64,000 nucleotides of DNA from Cunninghamia lanceolata (taxonomy: Eukaryota > Streptophyta > Pinopsida > Cupressales > Cupressaceae), in assembly GCA_027924645.1 (NCBI GenBank), contig BSBN01000888.1, positions 13,461,001 to 13,525,000 of the forward strand. The letters run 5' to 3'. Under the pieces are notes generated by a model. The model did no database searches. It saw only the letters and a list, made by a program, of their open reading frames with translations, and had not been told where the DNA came from. Both the position numbers and the translations under genes were made by a program. Position 1 is the first letter of the stretch. Each line of letters starts with the position of its first letter. Of the stretch, positions 47,030-59,895 are shown in pieces.

Positions 47030-47490
47030 CATGGTGCCCCTTAAAAATAGTATCCTGCTCCTGTTTAGATTCAAAGGTGATTGTGAATTAGCCACATCCA
47101 CACAATGATAGCTTCAAGGAATAAAATTTGACCCCCAAACAAAGGAGATCCATTTCTCCAACACTAAAGGGCTTGGCTAGAACCCTATGAAGCAACCAAC
47201 AAGGGCACATTCTAGGAACATTTCAATGGAGTGAGCCAAATTTTTACATGGACCTCCACTATTGGCATGGAGTCGAGCTAGGACACAAAAGCATTAGAGA
47301 CCACTAAAGTAGATTTATCAATCCCAAGAATGTCATGGCAGCTTATTATTTGAGGAAGGTGCAACAAAGATCATTGATATTTGCATAGGAGGAGAACAAT
47401 AGCAAGGAAAAGAAAGAGGAAGAAGGGTAGTGCAAGAATAAGACCCTACATGACCTAGAGGTGATCCAAATGCTCTGAAAGTGACTAATG
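47030..47490 (+). pseudogene. Decayed coding fragment, unrecognised
   Basis: One frame reads with few stops: KFDPQTKEIHFSNTKGLG near 47127, then after a one-base shift FYMDLHYWHGVELGHKSIRD (47242-47305) and FINPKNVMAAYYLRKVQQRS (47310-47370). A Lys/Glu-rich tail follows (to 47480). The composition and codon-like conservation suggest a former gene, perhaps a retroelement gag or accessory protein. I do not recognise the family. Confidence 0.35.
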
Positions 47491-48514
47491 CAGTTTATTT
47501 CAAGACTTACATGTAATTGTTTTAGTGATAGTCTTGCTCGTCATAATTTGTTTTAACCTAATTTGATTCACATGGAGATTCAATAAAATGAACATATTAA
47601 TATTAATAATACTAGTTGATATAAATTAATTTTAAAAGTCAACTTTGAGATTTTTTATCACCATATCTAAATCAACATAATTTAGGCTAAGTTAATCCTT
47701 TTTTATGAATAAATTCATATTATAAAACTTTATAAAGGAATATTGTACACCTCTTTTTTAAACGTGGGTCCAGAAAGGAATCTTATAAAGTTCAAACAAG
47801 GCATGGCCACAACATCTTCATAAAAACAAACATAAACATGTGGCCAAACCACCATGTGGCAAGAGCTATTTAATAATTACAAAGTAATGGTGGCATGTCA
47901 CAATTATGAAGATTTACCCATGACTTGTAAATCACATGAAAATTTAATAAAACAATAATACTTCATAGATCTATTTTTTATATTGAAATAATTTACTAAA
48001 AGGTTATATTATAGTTGGGCCTATCAAGGCAAGGGAACACAATAGTTATATCTAATATAATGAAACTAAATCAACTACAAAGACAATAATATCCCTAGAC
48101 CAAAGGAGAAAACACATCAAATACAACTTAAATTAATCACAATTTCTATCTTTTTACATTAGTTACCACAACATATATCAAATATCAATTATATGAAATG
48201 ATCATTACTATCTAAAAATCACTTTAACTAAATAATTATTCTCAATAACATTTGATATCATTGTTATTGTCAATATTATCTGTCTTTTTCATAATTGTAT
48301 GTATTAGTAACACATCCTAAATCATATTTTGCTCAAAAAAAGAACCATGTTTAATCTCTATATCATCCTTTCTTTCTCAAAAAGGTTTCCAAGTTAGCAA
48401 CAATCAAATAAGGGGGATGCAATCCATGAACAAAATGTATTCATTCTTTCTCTTTTGCATCATGTGTGGTCTTTATCTATATCTAAAGCTAACTATGAAG
48501 ATATGTTCACTTTG
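47491..48514. other. AT-rich spacer, nothing recognised
   Basis: No ORF, no RNA gene and no clear repeat seen. Confidence 0.6.
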
Positions 48515-48868
48515 ATACTACTAGTAGATGATTGTGAATGATAAGTAATTTCTTTTTCTTTGTTTTTAAACTTCGTTCCTAATATCCTACCTGAATTTCA
48601 AGATATAGATTTGAAGATTCAAATATGTAGTTTTTGAACCACAATCATTGATATTTTATGAATAATTAATGAGAGTATCTCATACACATAACCACATACT
48701 ACTAGTAGATGATTATGAATGGTAATTAATTTTTTCTTCTTCGTTTTAAACTTTGTTCCTAATATATTTCAAGATATAGATTTGAAGATTCAAATATGTA
48801 ATTTTCAAACCATACTCATTGATATTTTATAAATAATTAATAAGAGTATCTCATACACATAACCGCCA
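48515..48868. repeat. Tandem duplication, 181-bp unit
   Basis: ATACTACTAGTAGATGATT starts at 48515 and again at 48696. Both copies continue collinearly through GATATAGATTTGAAGATTCA and end in GAGTATCTCATACACATAAC. Confidence 0.9.
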
Positions 48869-49017
48869 CACTCTTTGCATTTAAACTGTTCTCAAAATAA
48901 TTGAAAACATCAAAAACTTATGAGGTTTTAACCATGACCACTCCACTCAAACATGAAATTTCCCTACTTAAATTGCTACTTACAAGATGATTTAGATAAC
49001 TACATCCTTAAAAGAGG

Positions 49018-49353
49018 ACCAAAGCAAATAATAAAAAATTCATTGACGATAGACCCATGAGTAAAGTTTCGTGGGCCCTATAAACAACAAATGGAATCCA
49101 CTAATAAAGTTTCATGACTTCGCAAACGACATATGGAATAATTGAGTCTTATCTCTAAGCCTTGAAAACAACGCACATCGTATTCTATCGACCAAAGCAA
49201 ATAATAAGATTTCGTTGGGGATGGCGAAAGTCTCATCGAGCCTCTAAACAACACATTGAATCCACTGATAAAGTTTCGTGACTTTCCAAACGACATGAAA
49301 TAATTGAGTCTTATCATTAAGCCTTGAAAACAACGCACTTCGTATCCTATCGC
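49018..49353. repeat. Tandem duplication, about 164-172-bp unit
   Basis: GACCAAAGCAAATAATAA begins at about 49017 and about 49189. GAATCCACT (49094 and 49258) and AGCCTTGAAAACAACGCAC (49157 and about 49320) follow in the same order. It ends about 215 bp downstream of the glutathione transferase stop. Confidence 0.88.
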
Positions 49354-49567
49354 ATAGATTTATTCAAACATGTAGACCGTTCAACCGTTCAACGATAAAA
49401 TTGAACGATACAGCACTGGAATAGGTTTAAACGTGAAAACTTACTACCTATAACCTAACCGTTCAACAACAAATTGAACGCTACCAGCTAAAATCATTGG
49501 ACTTCTTGTAAATACCCATCTATTACACAAGATAGACTCATCCAACGCATGCCCACATGCTGCATGC

Positions 49568-50435
<868 letters not shown>

Positions 50436-50550
50436 TCACACAAAACTGAAGTTTAATCAGCTATAGATAATCACAGACAAAACCCAAAGTTCAAACCACT
50501 GTAGATATTTTTGTTGATGTCATAATGAAATGGCATGGAGTGTAGGAACA

Positions 50551-50560
50551 TTTATATAAG
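50551..50560 (-). promoter_or_regulatory. TATA box of the glutathione transferase gene
   Basis: The minus strand reads CTTATATAAA about 150 bp upstream of the first ATG, implying a 5' leader of about 110-125 nt. No closer TATA match is present. Confidence 0.7.
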
Positions 50561-50749
50561 AAAACCAATGTCGGTAAATTTAGTGGATATGAATTCTGGG
50601 CCATTCGTTAGATTTCTGGAAAACTCTTTGTTTTTTGTTTTTTTTTTTACGAAAGTTCGTGAGAGCGGTAGAGTAGTGAAAGGCACATGGACCTCCATTG
50701 GAGAAGCTGCATGAGGCTCGTGAGTACCGACACCTTGCTGGCGTAGGCC

Positions 50750-50759
50750 CTTACGTAAG
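50750..50759. promoter_or_regulatory. bZIP/TGA-type palindrome CTTACGTAAG
   Basis: A perfect 10-bp palindrome about 190 bp upstream of the TATA box. TTACGTAA is the core of as-1-like sites bound by TGA bZIP factors, which are known to mediate salicylate and xenobiotic induction of tau GST genes. Functional relevance here is inferred. Confidence 0.5.
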
Positions 50760-50779
50760 ATTGGCGCTAATTAATTGTC

Positions 50780-52380
50780 CCTGGATACTTTTAGCCGGTT
50801 TAAAACGGAAAGAGGGCAACTTTGGTATGTAGTAGAGAATATTCTCCTCTGGTTTTATTAGCTGCTGCCTTGTTAAGCCCGCCACATGTTCCTTACCCTA
50901 AGCTTCCGAAGGGTGTGGCCCATGTCAAGTTACAAACTTCCAACATGACTGAAAGCCTAATGATAAGCCAACAGAAATGCTTAAGATGTGCGGACATTTA
51001 TTATTATTGGAACGGTAAAAAAAATGCTTAGCTCTACTTATTTCATCTGTTCACATTTAGTTTTTATTTAAAAAGTTGATAAAATAATATGAATTTGTTT
51101 TTCACATTTGATTTGCAATATTTTATTGTTTATTATTTTCTTTGATTTTACAACTTAGAAATGAACTTAGATAATTTTTAGGGCATAGATTCGACCTTTA
51201 AACTTGCAAATTCAAATTTAATTGGGTTCAAACTGACTTTGCTTTAATTGACTATTTGGAATGGAATTGAAAAAGAAAATGTTCAAATTGCACATTAAAG
51301 TATCGTATATAAAAACAAGCCTGGATTCATTAAATTATCATCTAGGATATAGGACTTATTAAGAAATCGTCTAATAAAAGAGAAAACCACACTACATTAG
51401 CACTAAGCATTAGCATGGCATCAACAATTACACATGACTAGGGATGTCACGTGATTGCTTGGTGTGTCTTTGGTCATTGCTCCAAAATTGTTAAATTAGA
51501 AATAGGGGTTTGACTAAAGAAGATGATCTTTAACTAACAAGATCCTAAAGGTATTCTTAAACAATATAGTCATTTATTGTAGATCTAGATAGTGAGGCAA
51601 GAATGAGTCAAAAATATCGAACCTACTAGATCAAATCTATAGATATTGTGCAAATTTGTGTTTACAACTAGCAATCTCATGTTTGTGTGCAATGCGTAGG
51701 CCGAAGAGTTGTGGAAGTTCAATTGCCATGCCTTTACATGAATGATGAGTGTCTTGTATGCCTATGGCCCATGTCATTATCTAGCATTAAAAGAATTTTG
51801 TGCTATTTAATAAATCCTATGAACCATAACTTGTGATTGTCCACAATCACCACTTGAATATACTTTGTTGTGGGATCGTCTCTGTTGGTTGAGGGGTCCA
51901 CAACCTTCACCTTCACCATGGTTATTGCCACATGTATACAACACAAGAGACCAGTCCACCTCATCTAACAGAAATCGTGGGCTCCTGCTACTCAATCCTA
52001 GCAATTCATTTGATACATGTAGGCAATGAATGCTTTCAAACATGTAGGTGTTATTCATTTGTAGGCACCAATAGTTGGAAAATATCAATACAAAAGTTCT
52101 CCTTTCTGTCCACGTGTATAGACAAAGGTAAATGGTAGAATGAAAGGGAATTATTATTTAAATTGTCTTACATTGCTCTTGTAAACTATCATTCATTGAT
52201 CTCTCAAAACAACTCATGTCATCTTTGGATCGTTGGCATGAAAAGTACCATTTCATGAAGCTCTAGTGGAGCTAGATGATCAGGACCAACCCATACCAAG
52301 CTCTATCATCTTTAATGTAGTACTAGCCTCCAATTTCGAATGCTCACTACATGTGTCATCTTTTGATTGTTGGCATGAAT
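50780..52380. other. Spacer, nothing recognised except a repeat at the end
   Basis: AT-rich with no supported gene. 52244-52330 is the diverged partner of the dispersed repeat at 32333-32420. Confidence 0.55.
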
Positions 52381-52384
52381 GACT

Positions 52385-52600
52385 AATGAACAGATAGTCT
52401 ATGTCTCTATTCCTCTCTATCAATCTCCCTCTCTCTATGCCTCTATATCCCTCTCTATCTGTCTCTCCATCTACCTATCTCTCTATATATCTCCTCTCTC
52501 TGCCTCTTTCTCCCCCATCTCTCTCTCTCTTTCTCTCTATTATATTCTCTATCTCTATCTAGCCCTTTATTTCTTTATATCTCCCTTTATCTCTGTTGGC
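52385..52600 (+). repeat. CT-rich microsatellite-like tract
   Basis: CTCTCTATCTCTCTATATC-type sequence, the same style as the CT blocks at 29.0-29.4 kb. It contains no gene. Confidence 0.8.
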
Positions 52601-54000
52601 AAGAAATGGGAGGGAAACCAATCTGAAGATCTGGTCCTCAACAAAGTCTCTAGAGTCTAGTTTATACCCCAGTCAGACAGTGAAAGAATCATAGATAAAC
52701 ATTAAGGAAATTTTTTATGCGATACAATCTAGATTCCCTAAAGGTGTTTGTGAGCACCCCTTGTTTAGATATCAAAAGATTCAAGCAGGTGAATTCTAAT
52801 AGCAAACTATTTGCTAGATCATTCCTACAACTTATAGCTCATATGGTCTATGCTTTAGAAAAAAACAGAGTGAAATACAATCAATTTGTAAATATTGAGA
52901 CATTCATCTAAGCAGTCTCTAAAATCCAATACTTTGGCGAATTGATTCTTGACATCACTAGTTTCATTTTACCATCTTCAAAATCCAAGTAAAGATCACA
53001 TTTAACTTCATTTCTTTTCCACAATTAACATTTATCATTTTCAAAGATTGTTGTCTTAAACTAAATTTATTCATCATTATAATTTAAACAAATCACTTAA
53101 ATATTTATATAAAAATTACATTTTTTTTTACAATATTTAAATACATCCCTATAGATAAATGATGTAAAATATTTTAATAAATAATTTTCATTTCATTTCT
53201 TAGGACAATATGTTGAAGAGTGCACTGTTATATTAAAAATATAAAATATCATACAAAATTCACATGTAATAAAATCACACCCCAAAAATAAGTATCAGAA
53301 ATAAAAACAAAGAACCCCAAAAGTCAATATGAACAAAAGAAAACACACTATTAAACAACCTAGACTATACCAATGAAGCAAGGAGAGGGACCATTATCAA
53401 AATATTTGCTCAACCATTCGACTTCCCTTTTCCATTATTGTTGGTAGAATTTAAATATTTTGAACTCTAATTTTTTTTAACATAAAACAACCCCATTTCA
53501 ACTTTTCGAATGAAAAGAGTATATAATTCGAATTGTTTTTTTTTTGTAGATTTAAATAAATGTTCCAATTGAATAGTTAGTGTAAAGCCGACCATTCCAA
53601 TAAAAGGAAGAGACTTTCCCATTTGGGTAAACAACACCTCGCTACATGTTAAAAACTCCCCATTATTTTATTATAAAAACGTTAAGATTTATTGTAGGCC
53701 GCACAAATTAAATTAAATATGATAAAGCAGATGACACAACCGAGGTTTATTGTCTCGAGTGTCATTAGATTCAAATGTCAGAAATTAAATTAGGGATAGA
53801 AATGCACGTGACTATGTCTCTACTAGCAATCGCACAAAATGTGCAATGGGCACGCCGATAGATATTTTCAAGTAGTGTGTGTTTCTTACAAGGAGAAGAG
53901 TAATATTTTAAACAGGTTTTCGCATGCACAACAATTTTCTTAAATTTACATGAAGAAAGTAATATAATATACAAGATTAGGGAATGGAGCACAATGTAGC
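52601..54000. other. AT-rich spacer, no gene recognised
   Basis: Only short chance ORFs. No RNA gene or clear terminal repeat seen. Confidence 0.55.
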
Positions 54001-54002
54001 TC

Positions 54003-54385
54003 ACAAATAGACAAGAGCACTATGGAGCGGAGGCTTCGAGTGCCTTGAGATCCGCCCCCCTTTTTCAAGATGCAATATGTATTCCAATTTCAGAATGTGT
54101 TGTATTTTGTTAATTTTGTTGGAAAATTGATCGGCACATATATAAACCTTAAATAATTTAACAAAGACCCAAAATAAAAATACAAAAGGAAAAACACAAA
54201 TTTTAACACAACCAGTTGCTAGGAAAGTAGGTAGACAGAAAAGTTATGCGAGTGTGCTTTTTTTGGGTTGACAAAAAAATATGACACGCGTTTTGTAGTG
54301 GAGCACTATCAAGTGCATAAATAGACAAGATCGTAATGGAACCAAGCCTTTAAGAGCCTTGAGGTGTGCCTCCTCCCTTTTCCTG
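54003..54385. repeat. Duplicated 3' end of the helicase fragment
   Basis: About 70 bp at 54003-54070 (CACAAATAGACAAGAGCACTA, then GAGTGCCTTGAGATCCGCC) is a diverged copy of 54315-54385 (CATAAATAGACAAGATCGTA, then GAGCCTTGAGGTGTGCC), which encodes the C-terminal HLKALKG part of the helicase. Offset about 312 bp. Confidence 0.7.
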
Positions 54386-55490
54386 AGAGAAACGTAGGCA
54401 TTGTCCTGCATGTGAGCGTAACACTGGAAGGTGAAAAGCGGGCGAGATGCGTATGTCTTGCAGACTAGGAACATGGAAAACAATAGTGAAGAGTAAACCC
54501 TGGAATTTTGTAGGGCCAATGTCTATTCTGACCTTCTCAAGAGTAAGGCCTCGGGCTTTATGTATGGTCAAAGCCCACGCCATCCTGAGCGGGATCTGTT
54601 TCCGAGAGCCACGAGTCACTAGAGCAACAGGGACAAGGCACATGTCACATGAATCCCAAGGAGGCCCTGCATAGTTGTCAAACCTAACAACAATGAAGCT
54701 TGGCAAGTCTAGAGGATTGCAGCCATTTGGATAGACAATAGCTACAATAGTTCCCAGTGCCCCATTAACAAGCCCAACAGCCACCCACAAATTTGAGGTG
54801 AGCATAACCTTTTGGCCAACACTCAAATGAATTATGGAAGGCAATTGTTCGTCTTCAAGGGCTGTATCCGACTTCCCATTTGCTTGTTCAACATTGCACT
54901 GTGCAATGGGTACCCCTAATGATTGTAACATATGCTTATAATGTTGAGCAACCAAGGAATTTGTTGGAAACCAATGTATGGAGGAGTGAAATGTAGGAAG
55001 GTCATCTAGGCCAAGGAAAGTATCAATCTATGACATCGGGGGTTCCCAATCAGGCAAGCATGAGCTATTCCTTGCCACCACCTTCTTGTCAAAATACATC
55101 TTTCAATGTAACAATAGTTTGAAAGGAGCGCCACAATGCTACACCATAGGAGTTGCTTGCATATAAGAGAATGTCTCTAATAGGAGGTAGCTGACCCAAA
55201 TCACCAACAAGGATAATGGAGCATCCACCAAAGAGAATTTGGCTACACATGGTGAATGTTTCACATAAACGCCCATCGATACGAGAAAAGAGCCTTGGCC
55301 CAATGAAGCTTATTTCATCAATCAAAATGTATCGAATAAAATACATGCTCTCCTGAAATATTGCTAATGCTTGCCCTTCAAGTGGGTTCATCTCTTTCAA
55401 CAGTATGTGAAGGGCGGTATGGATGGTAGATGCATTGATATTGAATGCCACAACACCAATTGGATCAAGCAACAATAATGGTGATTAGGC
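54244..55490 (-). pseudogene. PIF1-family helicase fragment, frameshifted
   Basis: Minus strand. 55475-55089 carries ASTIHTALH, the Walker B region YILIDEISFIG (about 55325-55293) and ILVGDLGQLPPI (about 55213). After a stop-rich gap (55088-54956), the second half (54955-54350) carries SVGQKVMLTSNLW, ALGTIVAIVYP and the C-terminal signature TIHKARGLTLEKVRIDIG (about 54575-54520). The last segment, FTFQCYAHMQDNAYVSLRKR, lies in another frame (54440-54380). The Walker A loop expected just upstream of 55475 was not found. PIF1 helicases unwind DNA 5'-3'; in plant genomes many such ORFs are Helitron or other transposon passengers. No RepHel domain or Helitron ends were seen, so the origin is open. 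Non-functional. Confidence 0.88.
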
Positions 55491-56412
55491 TAAAGGTAGA
55501 ACACAAGAGAATCCCTCTTTCTTCCATTTGAGCTATTGCTCGAGATCTCCACAACCTCGACAGGATGTTGAGGAGCTGCTATTTCCCAAGTTTATATCTA
55601 GAGGCAAATTTTCAAAAGCAACAAAAACATTTTAAAGGCTCGTAAACAATTTTTTTGTGGCTATTACTGCCAACAAGTGAGCATGTCTTTATATACTACT
55701 TGGAAATTTGATTCAATGGAATGGGTTCCAATATATCAAGATATTTAAGTACATATAAGCTATGTTTTTTCCTCATGGATCACCTTGCAAATGTATTTTT
55801 TTTGGATGCTAAAGAAAGATAATATTTATAAGTATTTCAAGCATTTAAAAGCTTATATGACTTTTGTAAAGAAGCTTACAACATAAAACTTAATTTAAAC
55901 CTAGGGACAAATTGTCAAATATAAGATTTGAATGTTTGTATTTAGGCTTGTATTGTCCCCTTTTTATCGTGTGAGCAAGTATTTTCATTTCCTACACAGC
56001 CTTAAGTGATATGAGAAAATGTATTCAAGGACAGGATTTATATAAAGTTTGAAACTTTGAGGTCTACACAATGAATTGACCAAACCTATAACGTTTGAAA
56101 TACAATTGAAAAGGTACACTGTGGCGATTTAATTATATATTATTATTAAATGTAGAAATTAATGTCATTTATTTCTGCATACAAATATATAATTAGCCTT
56201 TCTCCTAACTATTTTATTTCTGCTTAACTAATTTGACACTCTCATAGCATTCTACAAGAATGTTGGGAGTGTTTGTTGCACTAAAAGCTGGAAAATGGTA
56301 TATGGAAATGGGAGAAATGTGTTACCCCAAAATTTAAAATAGAAACACAGAAACAAACAGTTTGGGCATCTGGGGGTCTTTATTTATTCTAATTGTTCAG
56401 GATTTACACTAC
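55491..56412. other. Spacer, nothing recognised
   Basis: 55500-55570 may be the decayed start of the helicase fragment. The remainder is AT-rich with no gene. Confidence 0.5.
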
Positions 56413-56420
56413 AATAATAG

Positions 56421-56574
56421 CGTTGGGCTTAAACAGCACACACTAAGCTTTGACTTGTTTAGGTGGTTGGTGGGCCCTTTCTCTTACTCTGTTTTGTTAA
56501 TGTGTCAATAAGAGAGGGGTCCACCAGCCACCTAAGCAAGTCAAAGTTCAGTGTATGCTGTTTAAGCCCAGCCC
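56421..56574. mobile_element. 154-bp MITE with long TIRs and 8-bp target duplication
   Basis: The left arm (GGGCTTAAACAGCACACACT, then TTTGACTTGTTTAGGTGGTTGGTGG) pairs with the right arm (CCACCAGCCACCTAAGCAAG, then GCTGTTTAAGCCC) over about 55 bp with few mismatches, leaving a loop of about 40 nt. Both flanks read AATAATAG (56413-56420 and 56575-56582), an exact 8-bp duplication. This fits a hAT-type (or Mutator-type with a short duplication) non-autonomous element. Confidence 0.9.
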
Positions 56575-56884
56575 AATAATAGATCTTAAGAATTTAAGAA
56601 AACCTGTCACAACCACCAAATATTTTTAATAAAAGCTGGCAACCAAGGCAACACAACAATAAAATTCCATGTCTTCAATACAAAACCATATATACCTCAA
56701 CTTTCGATTCCCATGTAATTATCTATTAAGACGTTACAATTAAGTTCTCCAATATTGATTTAGATAGTGAATAGATGACACACGAGAAAATCAAAATAGG
56801 TTATGAATGATACAGAGAACAAGATAATAAATAAAGTACTATTGGGGGTTAATCTAGGGTTGCATGCAACTTAACGCAGTAAGA

Positions 56885-57300
56885 GGATGGAAAATTATTA
56901 TTTCTCTGCAACCTGTGCCAACGTTCTCCCTTCATGCACCAGAATGGGTTACGGGCATCCATCAAACATAAGGAACAGAAAAATTTATCAGAGGTTGCGA
57001 TCGCAACTACTCAGGTAGACATGTACGCAAAACGTGGAATCATAGGCAAGGCAAGTGAATTATGCCTAAAAGAAATATGGTCTCATAGAATTCCACGATT
57101 GCAGGATATCTTCAAAATGGATTTGTTGAAAAACCCTTAGAAACTTTTAAGTGAATGCAACTGGTGGGTGTTAAGCCCAACTCCTCAACCTTTGCCATCA
57201 TCCTCCCTGTCTGTCCATAAATTGAAGCTTTGGATGAGAGTTTAGACATCCATCAAAGCATGATGTACGGCAGATTTTTTGTCAAATTGGACGGTCAGAA
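56885..57300 (+). pseudogene. PPR (PLS-type) pseudogene fragment
   Basis: Across shifting frames the sequence reads like a PPR tandem: FSATCANVLPSCTRMG (about 56903), TTQVDMYAKRGIIGKASELC (about 57004), LQDIFKMDLLKNP or, in another frame, LQNGFVEKPLETFK (about 57100). MQLVGVKPNSSTFA then follows (about 57155). These match the usual order of helix pairs in plant PPR proteins, which act on organellar transcripts. Several frameshifts and a stop near 57138 make it dead. It is a separate fragment from the one at 13.5 kb. Confidence 0.85.
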
Positions 57301-57464
57301 CATGCGCTCCAAGCTTTATGAAATGCACTTCAAGCTCTTTGGATAGAATCTGCAACTTTCATATTTGGAAATTGTACCACTTTAGGGAGTTTAAAAAAAA
57401 AAAAAATTGACTAAAAAGGCTCAAATATCTTGTCAGGGCTTTTGTATGGGACAGTGTACATGCA

Positions 57465-57635
57465 CTCCGTGACAGCTCTACTTAAACATCATCTATTTCA
57501 ATGGTCAAATAGTCAATAGCTATTTTACACCTCATCCATAATAAAAAGTGCTAAACATTTGTCCTATTTTTATTGGCCAAAATTGATTTTTGACTATTGA
57601 AGTGGATGATGTTAAAAAACAACCCTCTGTGACTC
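57465..57635. repeat. Imperfect foldback, possible MITE relic
   Basis: AACATCATCTATTTCAATGG (about 57485) pairs with TGACTATTGAAGTGGATGATGTT (about 57592). Weaker pairing continues outward (GTGACAGCTCTAC against GGTTGT...CACAGAGG-type sequence). No clear target duplication. Confidence 0.55.
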
Positions 57636-59200
57636 TCTAGAATGCACTCTAACCATATCACAGCAATTTTTTTCTCAAAAACAAAATATCGACCACTGCA
57701 AATTTATGACACAAATTCACATAAAAACATGAACAAACATAAAAACAATAAAACAAAAAAAAAACCAAAAACAAAGTCACTTCACATAAATCGAGGAGCA
57801 AAATATAGGATATCTAGATGTACACAACATAATTGTCCAAGTATATGAATTAGACTACAGAACCTAATGGTTTATCCCTCGTGCAAATTCCTGATCCATA
57901 TGATTTTCAAGAGAAGGAAACCTAGATCGTTTTAAACATTGGCTCAAGAAAGAAGAGTTATGTCAGAAGGTTATACACCATTTTATAGGGACATACGAAT
58001 CATGTCCTTCGTGGGGTTAAAAACAGGGATATTCAAAACCCTTCTGTACACCCAAATTTGCAAGGTCTTCTGCATTAGACTGCCGAAGTTAATAAGCTAC
58101 ATGGTAATATATTTTAAAGCTTTCACCAAGAACGGGAAAATTTATGCTGTAATTTGATTGTGATGGAAAAGATGGGCCCAGAAAGGGAAAAGGATGATAC
58201 AAATCTGAAATAATTATTATTAAAAACAAAATTTACAATCATTCTATAGGAAACCACTCAATCCACTTTAGAATCTTTTGAAAGCTTTAAATGCTAACTA
58301 AAATATCAAACCATGTAACTTTAAAACACGTATCTTGAGAATATTCACATCCAAACTAATTCATTCACAATGATATGGCGTTTAAATAGCTTTACCAAAT
58401 GATATGACGTTTAAAAAGCTTTACCAAAACTTCAATGAAAGTTGGCCTTTAAATATAGCCCCAAAATATTTTTATAAGAGAAAAATTGTGAATTTTAAAT
58501 GTCTCATATACTAAAAAGATGTATATAGAGGCCGATTACAAGTAATCAAATGACTCAGTAAACTGGATCAAATCCTCTAATTAGATAAAAGAAAATTATT
58601 TCAAATTATATATTATATATGAGCATGTATATTTTAAATTTTTTTTATTTAGTGCAAGCTTAGGTTACTGAAATTCTTCGAATTTTTTTAATATCTTCAC
58701 CATCACCCGTAAAAGTTTTTTTAAGTTGAATAATGCTGAATACAAAGAAGCAGCAGTCAAACAGACCACAAACAAAAAATGGTCCTACACAGAACAAAAC
58801 CAAAGCACCAGTAAAAGTTGAAAAGTTACCAGGCAAGTAAATAAACCCCCTAATCCTTTGTCATCAGAGCAAACAAGATTATGAATCGCTAAAGCATTGA
58901 AAATTATTTAAACAAACAAATCAATATTGAGGCTTCCGTATAGAGTTTATGGTACAGTAAGAGCCAAAGGTTCCGAATCATTTGCTACGGTAGATGATAA
59001 TGATAGTATATTCAGGAAGCTTTCTTGCTTTATATACCTAATTAAATTAAACAATCCCAGGAAAATGCAGAGTGGTTAACATAAGCAGGATAATCTGAAC
59101 ACAATGCCGTTGGAAACCATCACCATTCGACTTGGTACAAAGCCTGCACTCAAGGAGAATTTCCAACGGCACTCAAAAATGGCATTAAAGCCTGCACTAA
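57636..59200. other. Spacer, no gene recognised
   Basis: AT-rich. A poly-purine stretch lies at about 57720-57770. Short complementary motifs CCGTTGGAAA (59107) and TTTCCAACGG (59160) lie close together. Otherwise nothing. Confidence 0.5.
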
Positions 59201-59329
59201 GGAGATTTAGCCACTATACACAGCCAAATAGCAAGCCTAAATGAATAGAAGATGGTGCAACATAATAAGCATGGAAAAAATATAAATAACACTGAGCAGT
59301 CATAAGAAAATAATCGCAAATAAAGATAC

Positions 59330-59675
59330 CTGATCCGGTTAATCTGGTAAGAAGAAATGCCACAGGATACTGGGAGAGAGATGTAAGCAAATTGTTGAAG
59401 CTTTGGACAGACGAAATAAAAGATTGCAAGAAAGTAAATATTTGAATCTGGAGAGATGAAACGATCGCTGACAAAGCATTAATGCTGCAGGAGAACAGAG
59501 CAATTGTCAGTGGAGCTTCGGCCAAAATGTATGCTGTACAAATCTTTCGAATCCTCGCCCTCCAATCTCCACTGACCCCCAGTAGTCTCTGGAAAAGTTG
59601 GCGACTAATCTCCACTAACTCTGACAGAAGATTCCCTGAGTAAATCACCTTAATAAATCCCACTGTACGGAACAC
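59330..59675 (-). CDS. Candidate internal exon of an unrecognised gene
   Basis: An open 346-nt block is bounded by a good acceptor (TGTCACGCAG|GTG, at 59675/59676) and a good donor (GGATCAG|GTATCT, at 59330/59329). It reads VFRTVGFIKVIYSGNLLSE, then LGVSGDWRARIRKICTAYI, then a hydrophobic stretch about 25 residues long (APLTIALFSCSINALSAIV) and a second, weaker one (YPVAFLLTRLTGSG). The composition is coding-like and GC-richer than the flanks. No neighbouring exon was placed with confidence, and the family is not recognised. It may be an exon of a real membrane-associated protein gene, or a captured fragment. Confidence 0.45.
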
Positions 59676-59781
59676 CTGCGTGACACAACACGTGAATGGG
59701 CACGATCAGTTTGATGGTCGTCCTGTACTTGGTAGAAAATCACCACCGTTTGATCAACTTGTGTTGGCGTAATAAGACAGA

Positions 59782-59895
59782 TCAATTAATATGCATTCTC
59801 TGCCTAAACATTGCCGTGGACGGTGACATAATGACGCTGACAACACTCATAAATATCAAAGTTGCACCAATGGACAGTATGACTGCAATGGTCAT
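59782..59895 (-). CDS. Possible 37-residue single-membrane-span ORF
   Basis: The minus-strand frame begins MTIAVILSIGATLIFMSVV and stops at TGA (59782-59784). It lies just upstream of the candidate exon at 59330-59675. A longer plus-strand frame (59696-59989) overlaps it. Either could be chance; the hydrophobic minus frame seems slightly more protein-like. Confidence 0.2.
   Translation of the reverse strand: MTIAVILSIGATLIFMSVVSVIMSPSTAMFRQRMHIN

Noticed and set aside
50822..51031. 69-codon plus-strand ORF upstream of the GST gene
   Set aside because: No motif, no splice or promoter support; composition is like its non-coding surroundings.
54244..55490. Helitron
   Set aside because: Only PIF1-like helicase motifs are seen. 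No Rep domain, and no TC start or CTRR end with a 3' hairpin, was found.
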